This document shows positions 51,782 through 61,216 of a stretch of 64,000 nt of DNA, in pieces. The notes under the pieces are model-generated. The model was given only the letters and a program-made list of their open reading frames with translations. It made no database searches and had not been told where the DNA came from. Numbering within the stretch: the stretch's first letter is position 1; the number at the start of each line of letters is the position of its first letter. Origin of the DNA: Agreia sp. VKM Ac-1783 (lineage in GTDB: Bacteria; Actinomycetota; Actinomycetes; Actinomycetales; Microbacteriaceae); the NCBI RefSeq assembly GCF_900177765.1, contig NZ_FXWI01000003.1, positions 858,720-922,719 on the forward strand, written 5' to 3'. The translations under genes and the position numbers were made by a program.

Positions 51782-53777
51782 GGCGAATCGGCGGCTCACC
51801 CGCGCCTCACGGTATGGCAAGTACTCGGGCGGCCCCGACCCGCTCGCGCCGCCCCTCGATCTGCGCGATGCACTCGACGCCATCGGCCATGACGTGATGG
51901 AGGGCTACTCGCCCGAGGCGTCGCTGCGGGAGTTGCTGCGCCGTGGCACGCGCGATCGCCCCGGCCTCGACGACCTGGCTCGTCGCGTCGCGGAGCGTCG
52001 CCGCGAGCTTTCGGCGAAGCACAACCTCGATGGCACGTTGAACGAGGTGAAGCGGCTGCTCGACAAGGCCGTGCTCGAGGAGCGCAAGCAGCTGGCCAGA
52101 GACGTGCACCTCGACGATGATTCACGCTCCCTCGCCGAGATGCAGCTGGGCGCGCTACCGCCGTCGACCGCCGCGGCCGTGAAAGAACTCGGCGACTACT
52201 CGTGGCGCAGCACCGAGGCTCGGCAGGACTTCGAGCGCATCAAGGATCTGCTGGGAAGGGAGATGCTCGACCAGCGCTTCGCGGGGCTCAAGCGCGCGCT
52301 CGAGAACGCGGATGACGACGACAGGGCAGCGGTCGCCGCCATGGTCGCCGACCTCACGGCACTGCTCGACAGCCACGCTCGAGGTGAGGCGGGCCAGCAG
52401 GATTTCGACGAGTTCATGAACGCGCACGGCGAGTTCTTTCCCGAGAACCCCCAGACCATCGACGAGTTGATCGACGCTCTGGCAGCGAGGGCAGCGGCAG
52501 CCGCTCGAATGCGCAACTCGATGACCCAGGAGCAGCGCGACGAGCTCGACGCACTCGCATCCGATGCCTTCGGTTCGCCCGAGCTGATGTCGTCTCTGGT
52601 CCAGCTCGACGAGCAGCTGCAAGCCCTGCGCCCCGACGCAGACTGGAGCGGGTCGGAACGCATGTCCGGCTCCGATGGCCTGGGCCTCGGCGACGGAACG
52701 GGAGTGTTCCAGGACATCGCTGCACTCGACGAGCTCTCGGAGCAGCTATCGCAGGGTTATGGGGGATCACGGCTCGACGATCTCGACCTCGATGCACTCT
52801 CCCGTCAGCTCGGAGACGAGGCCGCGGCAGACGCCCGCACACTTTCCCAACTCGAAAAGGCTCTGCGCGACTCGGGAACCATGAAGCGCGCCTCGGACGG
52901 AACCCTCAAGCTGACGCCGAAGGCGATGAGGCTTCTCGGTCGTTCCCTGCTGCGCGACGTCGCGCAGAGACTCTCGGGCCGCCAGGGCACGAGAGACGTC
53001 CGGCAGGCCGGCTCCGCTGGGGAGTTGTCGGGTGCGACTCGCGAGTGGTCTTTCGGTGACACAGAGCCGTGGGATGTGACGCGCACGATCACCAACGCGC
53101 TGTCACGGACCGCAAACGGCGAGGCCGCCCCCGGAGCGGGCATCCGGATCGAGATCGGCGATGTCGAGGTGCAGGAGACAGAGGCGAGAACCCAGGCGTG
53201 CGTTGCCCTGTTGGTCGATACGTCTTTCTCGATGGCCATGGACGGCCGGTGGGTTCCGATGAAACGCACCGCCCTCGCGCTGCACACCCTGGTGACCAGC
53301 CGGTTCAGAGGCGACGATCTTCAACTGATCGCGTTCGGTCGCGAGGCTCAGGTCATGGAGATCGAGCAGCTCACCGGCCTCGAAGCCGAGTACGAGAAGG
53401 GCACCAATCTCCATCACGCACTGCTTCTCGCGAACCGGCACTTCCGCCGGCATCCCAACGCTCAGCCCGTACTGCTCATCGTCACCGACGGCGAGCCGAC
53501 CTCCCACCTGGAATCGAGCGGCGAGGTCTTCTTCGACTACCCGCCGCATCCTCTGACGATCGCTGTCGCGGTTCGCGAGCTCGAGAACTCGATGCGACTC
53601 GGAGCGTCGACCACATTCTTCCGACTCGGTGACGATCCGGGCCTCGCGCGGTTCATCGACTCCATGGCGAAGAGGGTCGGCGGCAGTGTGGTCTCGCCGG
53701 AACTCGACGACCTCGGCGCGGCGGTGGTCGGATCGTACCTCGGTTCGCGCGACGGATCGGGGTACGCGGCGGGGTGA
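51774..53777 (+). CDS. VWA-domain protein (ChlD/CoxE-like)
   Basis: A 667-aa protein: a long charged helical region (about 30-400) then a von Willebrand A domain with the MIDAS motif LLVDTSFSM (DxSxS, about residue 481) and IVTDGEPTSH. Paired with the upstream MoxR ATPase, as in ChlI-ChlD and RavA-ViaA. ATG 51774 overlaps the ATPase gene; the open frame extends farther back only in noncoding phase. Confidence 0.87.
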   Translation: MARANRRLTRASRYGKYSGGPDPLAPPLDLRDALDAIGHDVMEGYSPEASLRELLRRGTRDRPGLDDLARRVAERRRELSAKHNLDGTLNEVKRLLDKAVLEERKQLARDVHLDDDSRSLAEMQLGALPPSTAAAVKELGDYSWRSTEARQDFERIKDLLGREMLDQRFAGLKRALENADDDDRAAVAAMVADLTALLDSHARGEAGQQDFDEFMNAHGEFFPENPQTIDELIDALAARAAAAARMRNSMTQEQRDELDALASDAFGSPELMSSLVQLDEQLQALRPDADWSGSERMSGSDGLGLGDGTGVFQDIAALDELSEQLSQGYGGSRLDDLDLDALSRQLGDEAAADARTLSQLEKALRDSGTMKRASDGTLKLTPKAMRLLGRSLLRDVAQRLSGRQGTRDVRQAGSAGELSGATREWSFGDTEPWDVTRTITNALSRTANGEAAPGAGIRIEIGDVEVQETEARTQACVALLVDTSFSMAMDGRWVPMKRTALALHTLVTSRFRGDDLQLIAFGREAQVMEIEQLTGLEAEYEKGTNLHHALLLANRHFRRHPNAQPVLLIVTDGEPTSHLESSGEVFFDYPPHPLTIAVAVRELENSMRLGASTTFFRLGDDPGLARFIDSMAKRVGGSVVSPELDDLGAAVVGSYLGSRDGSGYAAG

Positions 53778-53858
53778 ATTCGGAGCTTGCGCTCAGCGTC
53801 TTCGCGACCGGCGAACGACGCTGCAGACTACTGTCAACCTGGTGAGTGAGGTCGAGGA

Positions 53859-54614
53859 ATGAGCGCTAAACGTCGCAACAAACGCGCCGTTGCGGCGGTC
53901 ATCGCGGGCTCGATGCTCGTCTCGGCGACCCTCGTGTCGGTCGTCGTGCAGAGTGTGACCCACGGCTCGGGAGAACACATCCATATCGACTCGCGATCTG
54001 CCGCCCTGTCTGCGACGACGGCACCGACATCGCCGCCCACGGGCATCGTGGAGTCCGCATCAGAACCCGGCCCCGTCGTCGTGGCCATCGGCGACTCCAT
54101 CATGGACGGCCACAACGTGAAGTCGAGCCACGCCTGGCCGCAGCTCATCGGAGCGGCTACGAACTGGCAACTCACCGACCTGGCGGCCGACGGCAGCGGA
54201 TTCGTCGCAGTCGGCGACGACGGAGGCACGTTTCAAGATCAGGCCGTCGACGCCGTCGGGCTGAACCCCTCGATCGTGATCATCGCCGCGAGCAGCAACG
54301 ACCTCGACGAAGACCCAGACGAGGTGGCCAGCCAGACGATGAAGACAATGAGCTATCTGCGCGACAAATTGCCCGAGGCGCGCATCTTCGCGCTGAACGC
54401 GTTCTGGGGAGACACCACCCCGCCCGACGAGTTGGGCGAGCTCGATGCCGACATTCTGAGAGCGTCACGGGCGGTCGACGCCGACTACCTCGATATCGGC
54501 CAGCCTCTCGCCGGCCAGCCCGAGCTCATGCAGTTCGACGACATCCACCCCGTCTCGAAGGGACTCACCGTCATCGCGGCCGCGGTCGCCGCCGCCATTC
54601 GCGAGGCGGGCTAG
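53859..54614 (+). CDS. SGNH/GDSL hydrolase, membrane-anchored or secreted
   Basis: A 251-aa protein. A basic N-terminus and hydrophobic segment (VAAVIAGSMLVSATLVSVVV) export it. The hydrolase domain has block I VVAIGDSIMDGHN (Ser), block II Gly (AADGSGF), block III ASSNDLDED (Asn) and block V FDDIHPVSKG (Asp-His). It should cleave or transfer acyl groups outside the membrane. Substrate unknown. Confidence 0.87.
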   Translation: MSAKRRNKRAVAAVIAGSMLVSATLVSVVVQSVTHGSGEHIHIDSRSAALSATTAPTSPPTGIVESASEPGPVVVAIGDSIMDGHNVKSSHAWPQLIGAATNWQLTDLAADGSGFVAVGDDGGTFQDQAVDAVGLNPSIVIIAASSNDLDEDPDEVASQTMKTMSYLRDKLPEARIFALNAFWGDTTPPDELGELDADILRASRAVDADYLDIGQPLAGQPELMQFDDIHPVSKGLTVIAAAVAAAIREAG

Positions 54615-54619
54615 GCCTG

Positions 54620-55480
54620 CTACTTCAGCAGTCTCGACAGCACCCGATCGGCCAACGGCTTTCCGCCCGTCTGGCAACTGGGGCAGTACTCCAGAGTGCG
54701 GTCGGCGAAGATCACCTGCCGCACGGTGTCGCCGCAGACCGGACACTCTTGGCCGACCCTGCCGTGCACGCGCATAGCGGTCTTCTTCTCTCGCTTCAGA
54801 TTCGATGCGCTGACGCCCTCTGAGCGCCCGATGGCGCCCTGCAGTGTCTCGCGCATCGCGTCGTAGAGTCGGGATGCCTCGTCGGGCGTCATCGATGCCG
54901 GTTTGTAGGGCGACATGCGCGCGACGTGGAGGATCTCGTCGGAGTAGGCATTGCCGATTCCCGCGATCCGCGACTGATCGCGCAAGACACCCTTGATCTG
55001 CATTCGCCCGGCCGAAGCGAGGATCTGCGTGAAGACCTCGAGGGTGAACGCCGAGTCGAGCGGATCGGGCCCGAGCCTCTCGATCTGAGGGATCTCGTCG
55101 GCGCTCCGAACGATCCAGATGGCGACGCTCTTCTTCGTTCCTGCTTCGGTGACATCGAACCCCGAGCCGTCGTCGAGAACCAGACGAGCCGTGAGAGGCC
55201 CGGACGTCGGACGGGTGCGTGGCGGCGGTTCGCCGTCGCGCCACCGAATCCAGCCGGCACGTGCCAGGTGCATCACGAGATGCAGATCGCCGACCGAGAT
55301 GTCGAGGAATTTGCCGTGCCTGTTGATCGCCGTGATCACACGATTGCTCAAGGCTGAGGCGGGCGGATCGAAGGTCTTAAGGGCGGCGAACGACACCAGG
55401 TCGAGGCGTGCAAGCGTTCGACCGACGAGTCGCGCGCTCAGATCAGCGACGAGCGCGTGGACCTCGGGAAGTTCTGGCAC
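54620..55480 (-). CDS. Fpg/Nei-family DNA glycosylase
   Basis: A 286-aa enzyme. The mature N-terminus PELPEV provides the catalytic Pro, then Glu3. The helix-two-turn-helix carries GIGNAYSDEILHVARMSP, and the C-terminal zinc finger is CPVCGD ... CPSCQTGG. It removes oxidised bases and cuts the abasic site. Closer to the actinobacterial Nei2 branch than to Fpg, as far as can be judged. Lies just downstream of dnaE2 on the same strand. Confidence 0.9.
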   Translation of the reverse strand: MPELPEVHALVADLSARLVGRTLARLDLVSFAALKTFDPPASALSNRVITAINRHGKFLDISVGDLHLVMHLARAGWIRWRDGEPPPRTRPTSGPLTARLVLDDGSGFDVTEAGTKKSVAIWIVRSADEIPQIERLGPDPLDSAFTLEVFTQILASAGRMQIKGVLRDQSRIAGIGNAYSDEILHVARMSPYKPASMTPDEASRLYDAMRETLQGAIGRSEGVSASNLKREKKTAMRVHGRVGQECPVCGDTVRQVIFADRTLEYCPSCQTGGKPLADRVLSRLLK

Positions 55481-55524
55481 TCCTTCAGTCTCGCCTGAGC
55501 CACCGACATGCGTCTACGGGGCCG

Positions 55525-58500
55525 TCAGCGAAAATCGCGAGAGCGGGTGCGGGTCTTTAGGGGAAGTTCTTCGAAGCGATCTGCCACCAGATTGATGATG
55601 CCCTCGGGTGAGCGCTCGAGGATTCCCCGCACGACCAGGGCGGGTGCTTCTCGCGCCAGACGTCGGTAGCGGTTCCAGACACCGGTGCTGACGACGACGT
55701 TGAGCAGGCCGGTCTCGTCTTCGAGGTTCATGAAGACGATGCCGCCCGCGGTCTGTGGGCGTTGTCGGTGTGTGACGGCCCCGCCCGCCCGAACGCGCCG
55801 CCCTGATTCTGCCTGGGCGAGGGCGGCAATGGGAGACACCCCGCGGGCGGTGAGAGCACCGCGCGCCTGACTGATCGGATGGTCGTCGGGGGAGATGCCG
55901 GTCGACCAGATGTCGTAGGCCAATCGTTCGGTCGACGTCAGCACTGGCAGCAGCGGAGGCTGGACGCTGACAGAGGATCCGGCGAGTTGATCCGCGCGCT
56001 CAGCGGATGCCTCCCCGGCCTGCCAGAACGCCTCGCGCTGGCTGATGCCCAGCGAATCGAAAGCTCCTGCGGCGGCGAGCGCCTCGAGCTGCTCGGTCGA
56101 GAGTCCTGCCCGACGTGACAGATCGGCGAGGTCGACGAAATCGCCCGACTGCTGCCTCTCGTCGACGATGCGCTGCGCCAGATCAGCGCCGATGCCGGTC
56201 ACGGCGGCCAGACCGAGTCTGACGGCAAAGCCACCGTCGCGACGATGGGTCGCCGTGAGATCGGGTGCTGCGCGATCGAACTCACCGACCGGCGGCTGAT
56301 CCGCGTCGCAGCACTCTGGGCGGGTGTGCGCCTGAGCTGCGTTGACCGTGTCGAGCTCCTCGAGCGTGGCATCGGCCAAAGACCGCTGGATGCTCGGCCG
56401 TCGAACCTCGACGCCGTGCCGACGCGCATCCGCAGTGAGGGTGAGGGGCGAATAGAAGCCCATGGGCTGGGCTCGGAGCAGTGCGGCGAGAAAAGCTGCC
56501 GGGTAGTGCAGCTTGAGCCACGCGCTGGAGTAGACCAGCAGGGCGAAGCTGAGGGCGTGGCTTTCTGCGAAGCCGAAGTTGGCGAATGCCTGGATGCGCG
56601 CGTAGATGTCTTCACTGGTTTCGAGGTCGAGGCCGTTGCGGGCCATGCCCTCGAAAAGGGTCGCCTTCAGCGACTCGATGCGTTCGACGCCTCGCTTCGA
56701 GCCCATTGCTCGGCGAAGCAGATCGGCGTCGGCGGCAGAGCATCCGCCGACCGCCACAGCCATCTGCATCAACTGCTCTTGGAAGAGTGGCACCCCCAGC
56801 GTGCGTTCGAGGACCGGCTCGAGCAGCGGATGGGGGTAGGTCACCGCTTCCTCGCCCGTCTTCCGTCTGATGAACGGGTGCACCGCACCGCCCTGGATGG
56901 GGCCGGGGCGGATGAGGGCGATTTCTATCACGAGGTCGTAGTAGCGCCGGGGGAGGAGCCGCGGAAGCGTGCCCATCTGTGCGCGACTCTCCACTTGGAA
57001 GACGCCGATGGCGTCTGCACGGCACAGCATGTCGTACACCCCGGCTTCTTCTTTCGGGATGCTGTCGAGATTCCACTGCTCACCCGTGTGCTCCTCGACG
57101 AGGTCGAAGGTGTACTGCAGGGCGGCCAGGATGCCCAGGCCGAGCAGGTCGAATTTCACCAGGCCCATCCAGGCGCAGTCGTCTTTGTCCCACTGCAGAA
57201 CCGTGCGGTTCTCTTTGCGTGCGTGTTCGATGGGCACGACCTCGCCGACGGGATTCTCGGTGAGAACCATTCCGCCGGAGTGGATGCCGAGGTGCCGGGG
57301 CGCCTTGAGCAGCTGCTGGGCCAGATCGGTCACAGCAGGCGGAATGTCGTGATCGTGCGTCTCGCTCAGGCTTCCCCACCGCTCGATCTGCCGCGACCAC
57401 GCGTCTTGCTGCCCCTGGCTGTAGCCGAGTGCCTTCGCCACATCGCGAACGGCGTTCTTGGGGCGGTAGCTGATGACATTCGCGACCTGCGCCGCATTCC
57501 GTCGGCCGTACCGTTCGTAGACGTACTGGATCACCTCTTCGCGACGATCGGAATCGAAGTCGACGTCGATGTCGGGCTCTTCTTCGCGGAGTGCCGACAG
57601 GAACCGTTCGAAGGGGAGGCCCCGCGCGATGGAGTCGACGGCGGTGATTCCCAACACATAGCAGACGGCCGAGTTGGCCGCAGAACCTCGCCCCTGACAC
57701 AGGATGCCCCGGCCCCTCGCAAACCCCACGATGTCTTCGACGATCAAGAAGTAGCCGGGAAAATCTTTGTCTTCGATCACGCGCAGCTCGCGCTCGAGCC
57801 TGTCGTGGATGTCGGGCGTCGCGTTCGGGTAGCGCTTCTGGGCACCCCGTCGCACGAGTTCGCGCAGCCAGCTGATGGGTGTGTGCCCGGCTGGAACATC
57901 GAGTTTCGGAAGATTCGGGCGCGCCGACCGCAGCGAGAACGACAGATCCGCGGCGATCTCGACGGTTCGCTCGACGGCTCCCGAATAGCGCGAGAACCGG
58001 GCACCCATTTCGGCGCCGCTGCGCAGGTGCGCGCCCGCGGATGCCGGCAGCCATCCATCCATCTCGTCGAGACTGCGGCGCGCGCGGATCGCTGCCAGGG
58101 CTGAGGCGAGTGGATACGTTTCTGGGCCGGCGAAGTGAACGTTGTTGGTCGCGATGACGGGTAGTCGGGCGCGAGCGGCCAGGTCGGCCAGGGCATCGTT
58201 GAGGCTCGAGGCACGAGGGTCTCCGTGGTCGAACAGCTCGACCACGACGTTGTCTCGACCGAAGAGATCGATCAGACGATCGAGTTCTCGCGCAGCAGCC
58301 GGTGATCCATCGCTCTCGAGGGCTCTTCTCACAGCTCCCTTGCGGCATCCGGTCAAGACGAGCCACGAGTTCTGCGCCTCCCGCGAGAGATCCTCGAGCG
58401 CGTACACCGGATGCCCTTTTTCTGCACCCGGCGCCAATTGGGCGCTTGTGATAGCACCGGCCAAGCGGTGGTAGCCGCTTTCTTTTCGCGCCAGAACCAC

Positions 58501-58932
58501 GAGGTGGTCGCCTTCGGGGTCGGCGACGCCGTTTTGAGGAGCCCCGAGTCCCAGCGAGAGTTCGGCGCCGAAGACGGTCATCAGATCGACGCGCTCAGCG
58601 GCCTCGGCCATACGGACGATTCCGTAGAGGCCGTCATGATCGGTGAGACCGAGGCCGGTGAGTCCGAGGTGCACGGCCTCCTCGACGAGGTGCTCAGGAG
58701 AGGACGCGCCGTCGAGAAAGCTGTAATGCGAGTGCGCGTGCAGCTCGGCGTACGGCACGACCGTTGCCTCGGGTCGTGAGGCCCGAGCACGCGGTTCGTA
58801 GGGGGCGCGTTTGCGTGACCAGGCGGGGCTGTCGCCTCCGTCGGCCCCGTGTGGCCGATCGTCGCGCCGTGTCGCGCCCGATGCGATGCGTTCGAATTCA
58901 GACCACGGAATGGGGGGATTCGCCCAGTTCAT
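55525..58932 (-). CDS. dnaE2: Error-prone DNA polymerase III alpha subunit DnaE2
   Basis: An 1135-aa C-family polymerase. It has a PHP domain (YAELHAHSHYSFLDGASSPE, GLTDHDGLYG), then the polymerase palm with the PDIDVDFDSDR catalytic acidic motif and the fingers region with GVPLFQEQLMQMAV. An OB-fold at the end (AGGAVTHRQRPQTAGGIVF, NLEDETGLLNVVV) closes it. Length is that of DnaE2 (about 1080), not of the replicative DnaE1. It carries out mutagenic lesion bypass together with ImuA' and ImuB, encoded just upstream in the same SOS operon. Confidence 0.95.
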   Translation of the reverse strand: MNWANPPIPWSEFERIASGATRRDDRPHGADGGDSPAWSRKRAPYEPRARASRPEATVVPYAELHAHSHYSFLDGASSPEHLVEEAVHLGLTGLGLTDHDGLYGIVRMAEAAERVDLMTVFGAELSLGLGAPQNGVADPEGDHLVVLARKESGYHRLAGAITSAQLAPGAEKGHPVYALEDLSREAQNSWLVLTGCRKGAVRRALESDGSPAAARELDRLIDLFGRDNVVVELFDHGDPRASSLNDALADLAARARLPVIATNNVHFAGPETYPLASALAAIRARRSLDEMDGWLPASAGAHLRSGAEMGARFSRYSGAVERTVEIAADLSFSLRSARPNLPKLDVPAGHTPISWLRELVRRGAQKRYPNATPDIHDRLERELRVIEDKDFPGYFLIVEDIVGFARGRGILCQGRGSAANSAVCYVLGITAVDSIARGLPFERFLSALREEEPDIDVDFDSDRREEVIQYVYERYGRRNAAQVANVISYRPKNAVRDVAKALGYSQGQQDAWSRQIERWGSLSETHDHDIPPAVTDLAQQLLKAPRHLGIHSGGMVLTENPVGEVVPIEHARKENRTVLQWDKDDCAWMGLVKFDLLGLGILAALQYTFDLVEEHTGEQWNLDSIPKEEAGVYDMLCRADAIGVFQVESRAQMGTLPRLLPRRYYDLVIEIALIRPGPIQGGAVHPFIRRKTGEEAVTYPHPLLEPVLERTLGVPLFQEQLMQMAVAVGGCSAADADLLRRAMGSKRGVERIESLKATLFEGMARNGLDLETSEDIYARIQAFANFGFAESHALSFALLVYSSAWLKLHYPAAFLAALLRAQPMGFYSPLTLTADARRHGVEVRRPSIQRSLADATLEELDTVNAAQAHTRPECCDADQPPVGEFDRAAPDLTATHRRDGGFAVRLGLAAVTGIGADLAQRIVDERQQSGDFVDLADLSRRAGLSTEQLEALAAAGAFDSLGISQREAFWQAGEASAERADQLAGSSVSVQPPLLPVLTSTERLAYDIWSTGISPDDHPISQARGALTARGVSPIAALAQAESGRRVRAGGAVTHRQRPQTAGGIVFMNLEDETGLLNVVVSTGVWNRYRRLAREAPALVVRGILERSPEGIINLVADRFEELPLKTRTRSRDFR

Positions 58933-58944
58933 GACGGAGTCCGC

Positions 58945-60489
58945 TCAGTCATAGCGGGCCTCTGCTGCCCACTCGTGGTCTTCGAGGATCATCAGCCATG
59001 CCATGCCCTCGGAATCGATCATCTGGAATCGATGGGCGCTTCGGCGCGCATCGGCATCCCACCATCTCTGTGTCACGGGCCACGGTCCGGCCCACGACGA
59101 GACCTTCATCGCCGGAGATCGGCCGAGCGCCAGCCACGCAGGAGGAGCGGTTGCCGTGCCCCGGCCATCGACATCGATCGGCTCACCGTTCGGGCCGCGT
59201 ACATCGGCTGGTCTGGGCTCTGAGAAGACGGTCGCTGGAGCCGGAGGGGGGATGCTGCCGGGCCAGGGCAGAGTGCGCTTCGCCGGTGGGGTCTCGTCTC
59301 CCCAGGCGACGAGCACCTGCCTTTCGTTCAGAAAGCGGCCTCCTCCGAGCGACGGGGTAGAGACCGATCCGTGTCCGAGGATGCTGTGCAGTCTCGCCAG
59401 CGCGTGGTGCACACGCTCGTCGAGGGAGGTGCCCCAGAGGCCGGACTCGTGGTTCGCGCTGGTGTCTACCCGAGCGGGAGACAATTCGACTCGCTCGACC
59501 GGAGATGTCGGGCCCGCAGTGACACCTCCCGAGCCTTGAAGCTGCCAGCGCACGCGGTCGACCACGTCGGCCGCCGAGAAATGATGCGGATGTGACCAGG
59601 ACCTCTCGCGTCGCTCGCCGGATTCGCTGGTGACGGTGATGCGCAGCGCCGTGCAGACCAGACCGCTCTTGGCAAGCCGATCGATCATCGACTCAGACGC
59701 GGTTCTCACTCCGAACGCGATCTGATCGACACGGTCGAGTGCCGGTTCGAAGGTCGCACCGGCTCCGAAGTCGATCTCGGGCGTGTGTTCGGCTCCAGAA
59801 AGCCGGTCGGTCGCGGATGCCCGGTCATGAGCGCGCAGTCCGGCCTCTCCGAATCTCGCACCGACGGCGACACGGTCGAGAGCAGCGAAGTCGCCGAGGC
59901 TGTGCAGCCCCAGTCTGCGCAGAACGGGCACAAGAGTCGAGTCGTCGAGCGTGGAGATCGGTGCGGGTGCCAGAAACTGCCGCGTCGTGCCCACGGCGAC
60001 GATCGCTATCGGGGAGTCGCCGCTCGTCTGCAGCGCGGCGCGCTCTGCGCCGAAGACGCTGTCGGCGATTCCCAGCCGTGCGGCGATATCGGCCCTCGCC
60101 AGCGCCTGGTGAATCGTCGAGGCCGCCCGCTCCTCGCCACCGTAGAAGCGGGCAGGCCCTCGCGCTCTGATGGCGCACAATCCCGGGCGAAGAATGCGAA
60201 CGCCGGGAACCAGGTCTTCGAGTGACGCCACGACGGGTTCGAATGCCCGGGCGTCGACCTGAGGATCGTAGGCGACGACGAGAAGCTCGGGGCATCTCAG
60301 TTGTGCCTCGCGAACGGCGAGGCCCCGCTGCACACCAGACGCTCGCGCATCGCTCGAGCAGGCGAAGACGACACCCTTGTGAATGAGCGCAAGCGGCTGC
60401 TCGGCAGAAAGCTCAAGACGGCGACGGGCGGCGATGATCGGCCAGTCGGGCAGCCAGACCACCAACACGCGTGCATTCGTGGAGGTCAT
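58945..60489 (-). CDS. imuB: ImuB-like Y-family polymerase homologue
   Basis: A 514-aa protein related to DinB but lacking the catalytic acidic triad. The first site reads VVWLPDWPIIAARRR where active enzymes have an acidic DMDAF-type motif. It keeps the palm/finger layout (PLALIHKGVVFACSSDARAS, GVQRGLAVREAQ), and a C-terminal extension recruits partners. ImuB serves as a hub linking DnaE2 to the beta clamp. It overlaps imuA by 4 bp; dnaE2 follows after 12 bp. Confidence 0.9.
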   Translation of the reverse strand: MTSTNARVLVVWLPDWPIIAARRRLELSAEQPLALIHKGVVFACSSDARASGVQRGLAVREAQLRCPELLVVAYDPQVDARAFEPVVASLEDLVPGVRILRPGLCAIRARGPARFYGGEERAASTIHQALARADIAARLGIADSVFGAERAALQTSGDSPIAIVAVGTTRQFLAPAPISTLDDSTLVPVLRRLGLHSLGDFAALDRVAVGARFGEAGLRAHDRASATDRLSGAEHTPEIDFGAGATFEPALDRVDQIAFGVRTASESMIDRLAKSGLVCTALRITVTSESGERRERSWSHPHHFSAADVVDRVRWQLQGSGGVTAGPTSPVERVELSPARVDTSANHESGLWGTSLDERVHHALARLHSILGHGSVSTPSLGGGRFLNERQVLVAWGDETPPAKRTLPWPGSIPPPAPATVFSEPRPADVRGPNGEPIDVDGRGTATAPPAWLALGRSPAMKVSSWAGPWPVTQRWWDADARRSAHRFQMIDSEGMAWLMILEDHEWAAEARYD

Positions 60490-61124
60490 GAAATCATCTC
60501 CGACGGCACGCGGAGTCGTGAACGCCGGGGTGGGCCTGGGCTCTGGCCCTGCCGAACCTCGAGCTCGAGGTGCCGATCGGCGAGGTGTCCGTAACCGTCG
60601 CCCAGGCCGGTCCACGTCGACGAGACCACGCGGATCTGCGACTCCGACTGCGGCCACTCGCCGAGTACGAGCATCGTCGATCGGGTCTGCCGCAGGCGGG
60701 CGAGAAGTCGCGATGCCTCTGCCGAGGCGATCCGCGCGGGAGCCCTGACGATCACCAGGCCGAGCACGTCCGCCATCGAGCCGACCGTCGACATCCACCG
60801 ATCGCCCGGATCGGCGACCCAGACGAGGCGATCGAGATCGATTCCCCAGCCGGCCGCGGCCTCGAGCCCGAGATCGGGAACGTCGAGCACGCCACACCAT
60901 TCGCCGCTCTGCGATGCTGCGGCGACGAGGGCCAGGGCGAGCGACGTAGACCCCGAGATCGAATAGACAGTTCCGCGCCGAAGTCCGCGCCCGAGGACTG
61001 CCCGCAGCATAGGAAGCAGGGGGAAGGCGTCTTCGTCGAGCCGCGTGGACTGCATCGAGCTGATTCGCGCCTGCAGGGCCTGCCTCACCGAGGCAGGAGA
61101 CTCGAAGGCGGCTACCGAACTCAT
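60486..61124 (-). CDS. imuA: ImuA'-like RecA/SulA-related protein
   Basis: A 212-aa protein with a RecA-type core lacking a proper P-loop (TVYSISGSTSLALALVAAAS at the Walker A place) and VLGLVIVRAPARI in the Walker B region. It is the first gene of the imuA-imuB-dnaE2 mutasome operon. ImuA' binds RecA filaments and ImuB. An SOS box lies 10 bp before the start codon. Confidence 0.88.
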   Translation of the reverse strand: MSSVAAFESPASVRQALQARISSMQSTRLDEDAFPLLPMLRAVLGRGLRRGTVYSISGSTSLALALVAAASQSGEWCGVLDVPDLGLEAAAGWGIDLDRLVWVADPGDRWMSTVGSMADVLGLVIVRAPARIASAEASRLLARLRQTRSTMLVLGEWPQSESQIRVVSSTWTGLGDGYGHLADRHLELEVRQGQSPGPPRRSRLRVPSEMIS

Positions 61125-61134
61125 TCTGCAATGT

Positions 61135-61150
61135 TCGAATATATGTTCGA
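61135..61150 (-). promoter_or_regulatory. LexA/SOS box of the mutasome operon
   Basis: TCGAATATATGTTCGA, a palindromic match to the actinobacterial SOS box TCGAAC-N4-GTTCGA with one mismatch in the left half-site. Just upstream of imuA. It also lies 66 bp before the divergent DUF3516 helicase and could affect both. Confidence 0.88.
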
Positions 61151-61216
61151 ATAAGTCAATCGGGCCGCGAGTGTCAGTTAGGCGCTCGGCCCGGCAGAGG
61201 GCAGGATCGATACATC

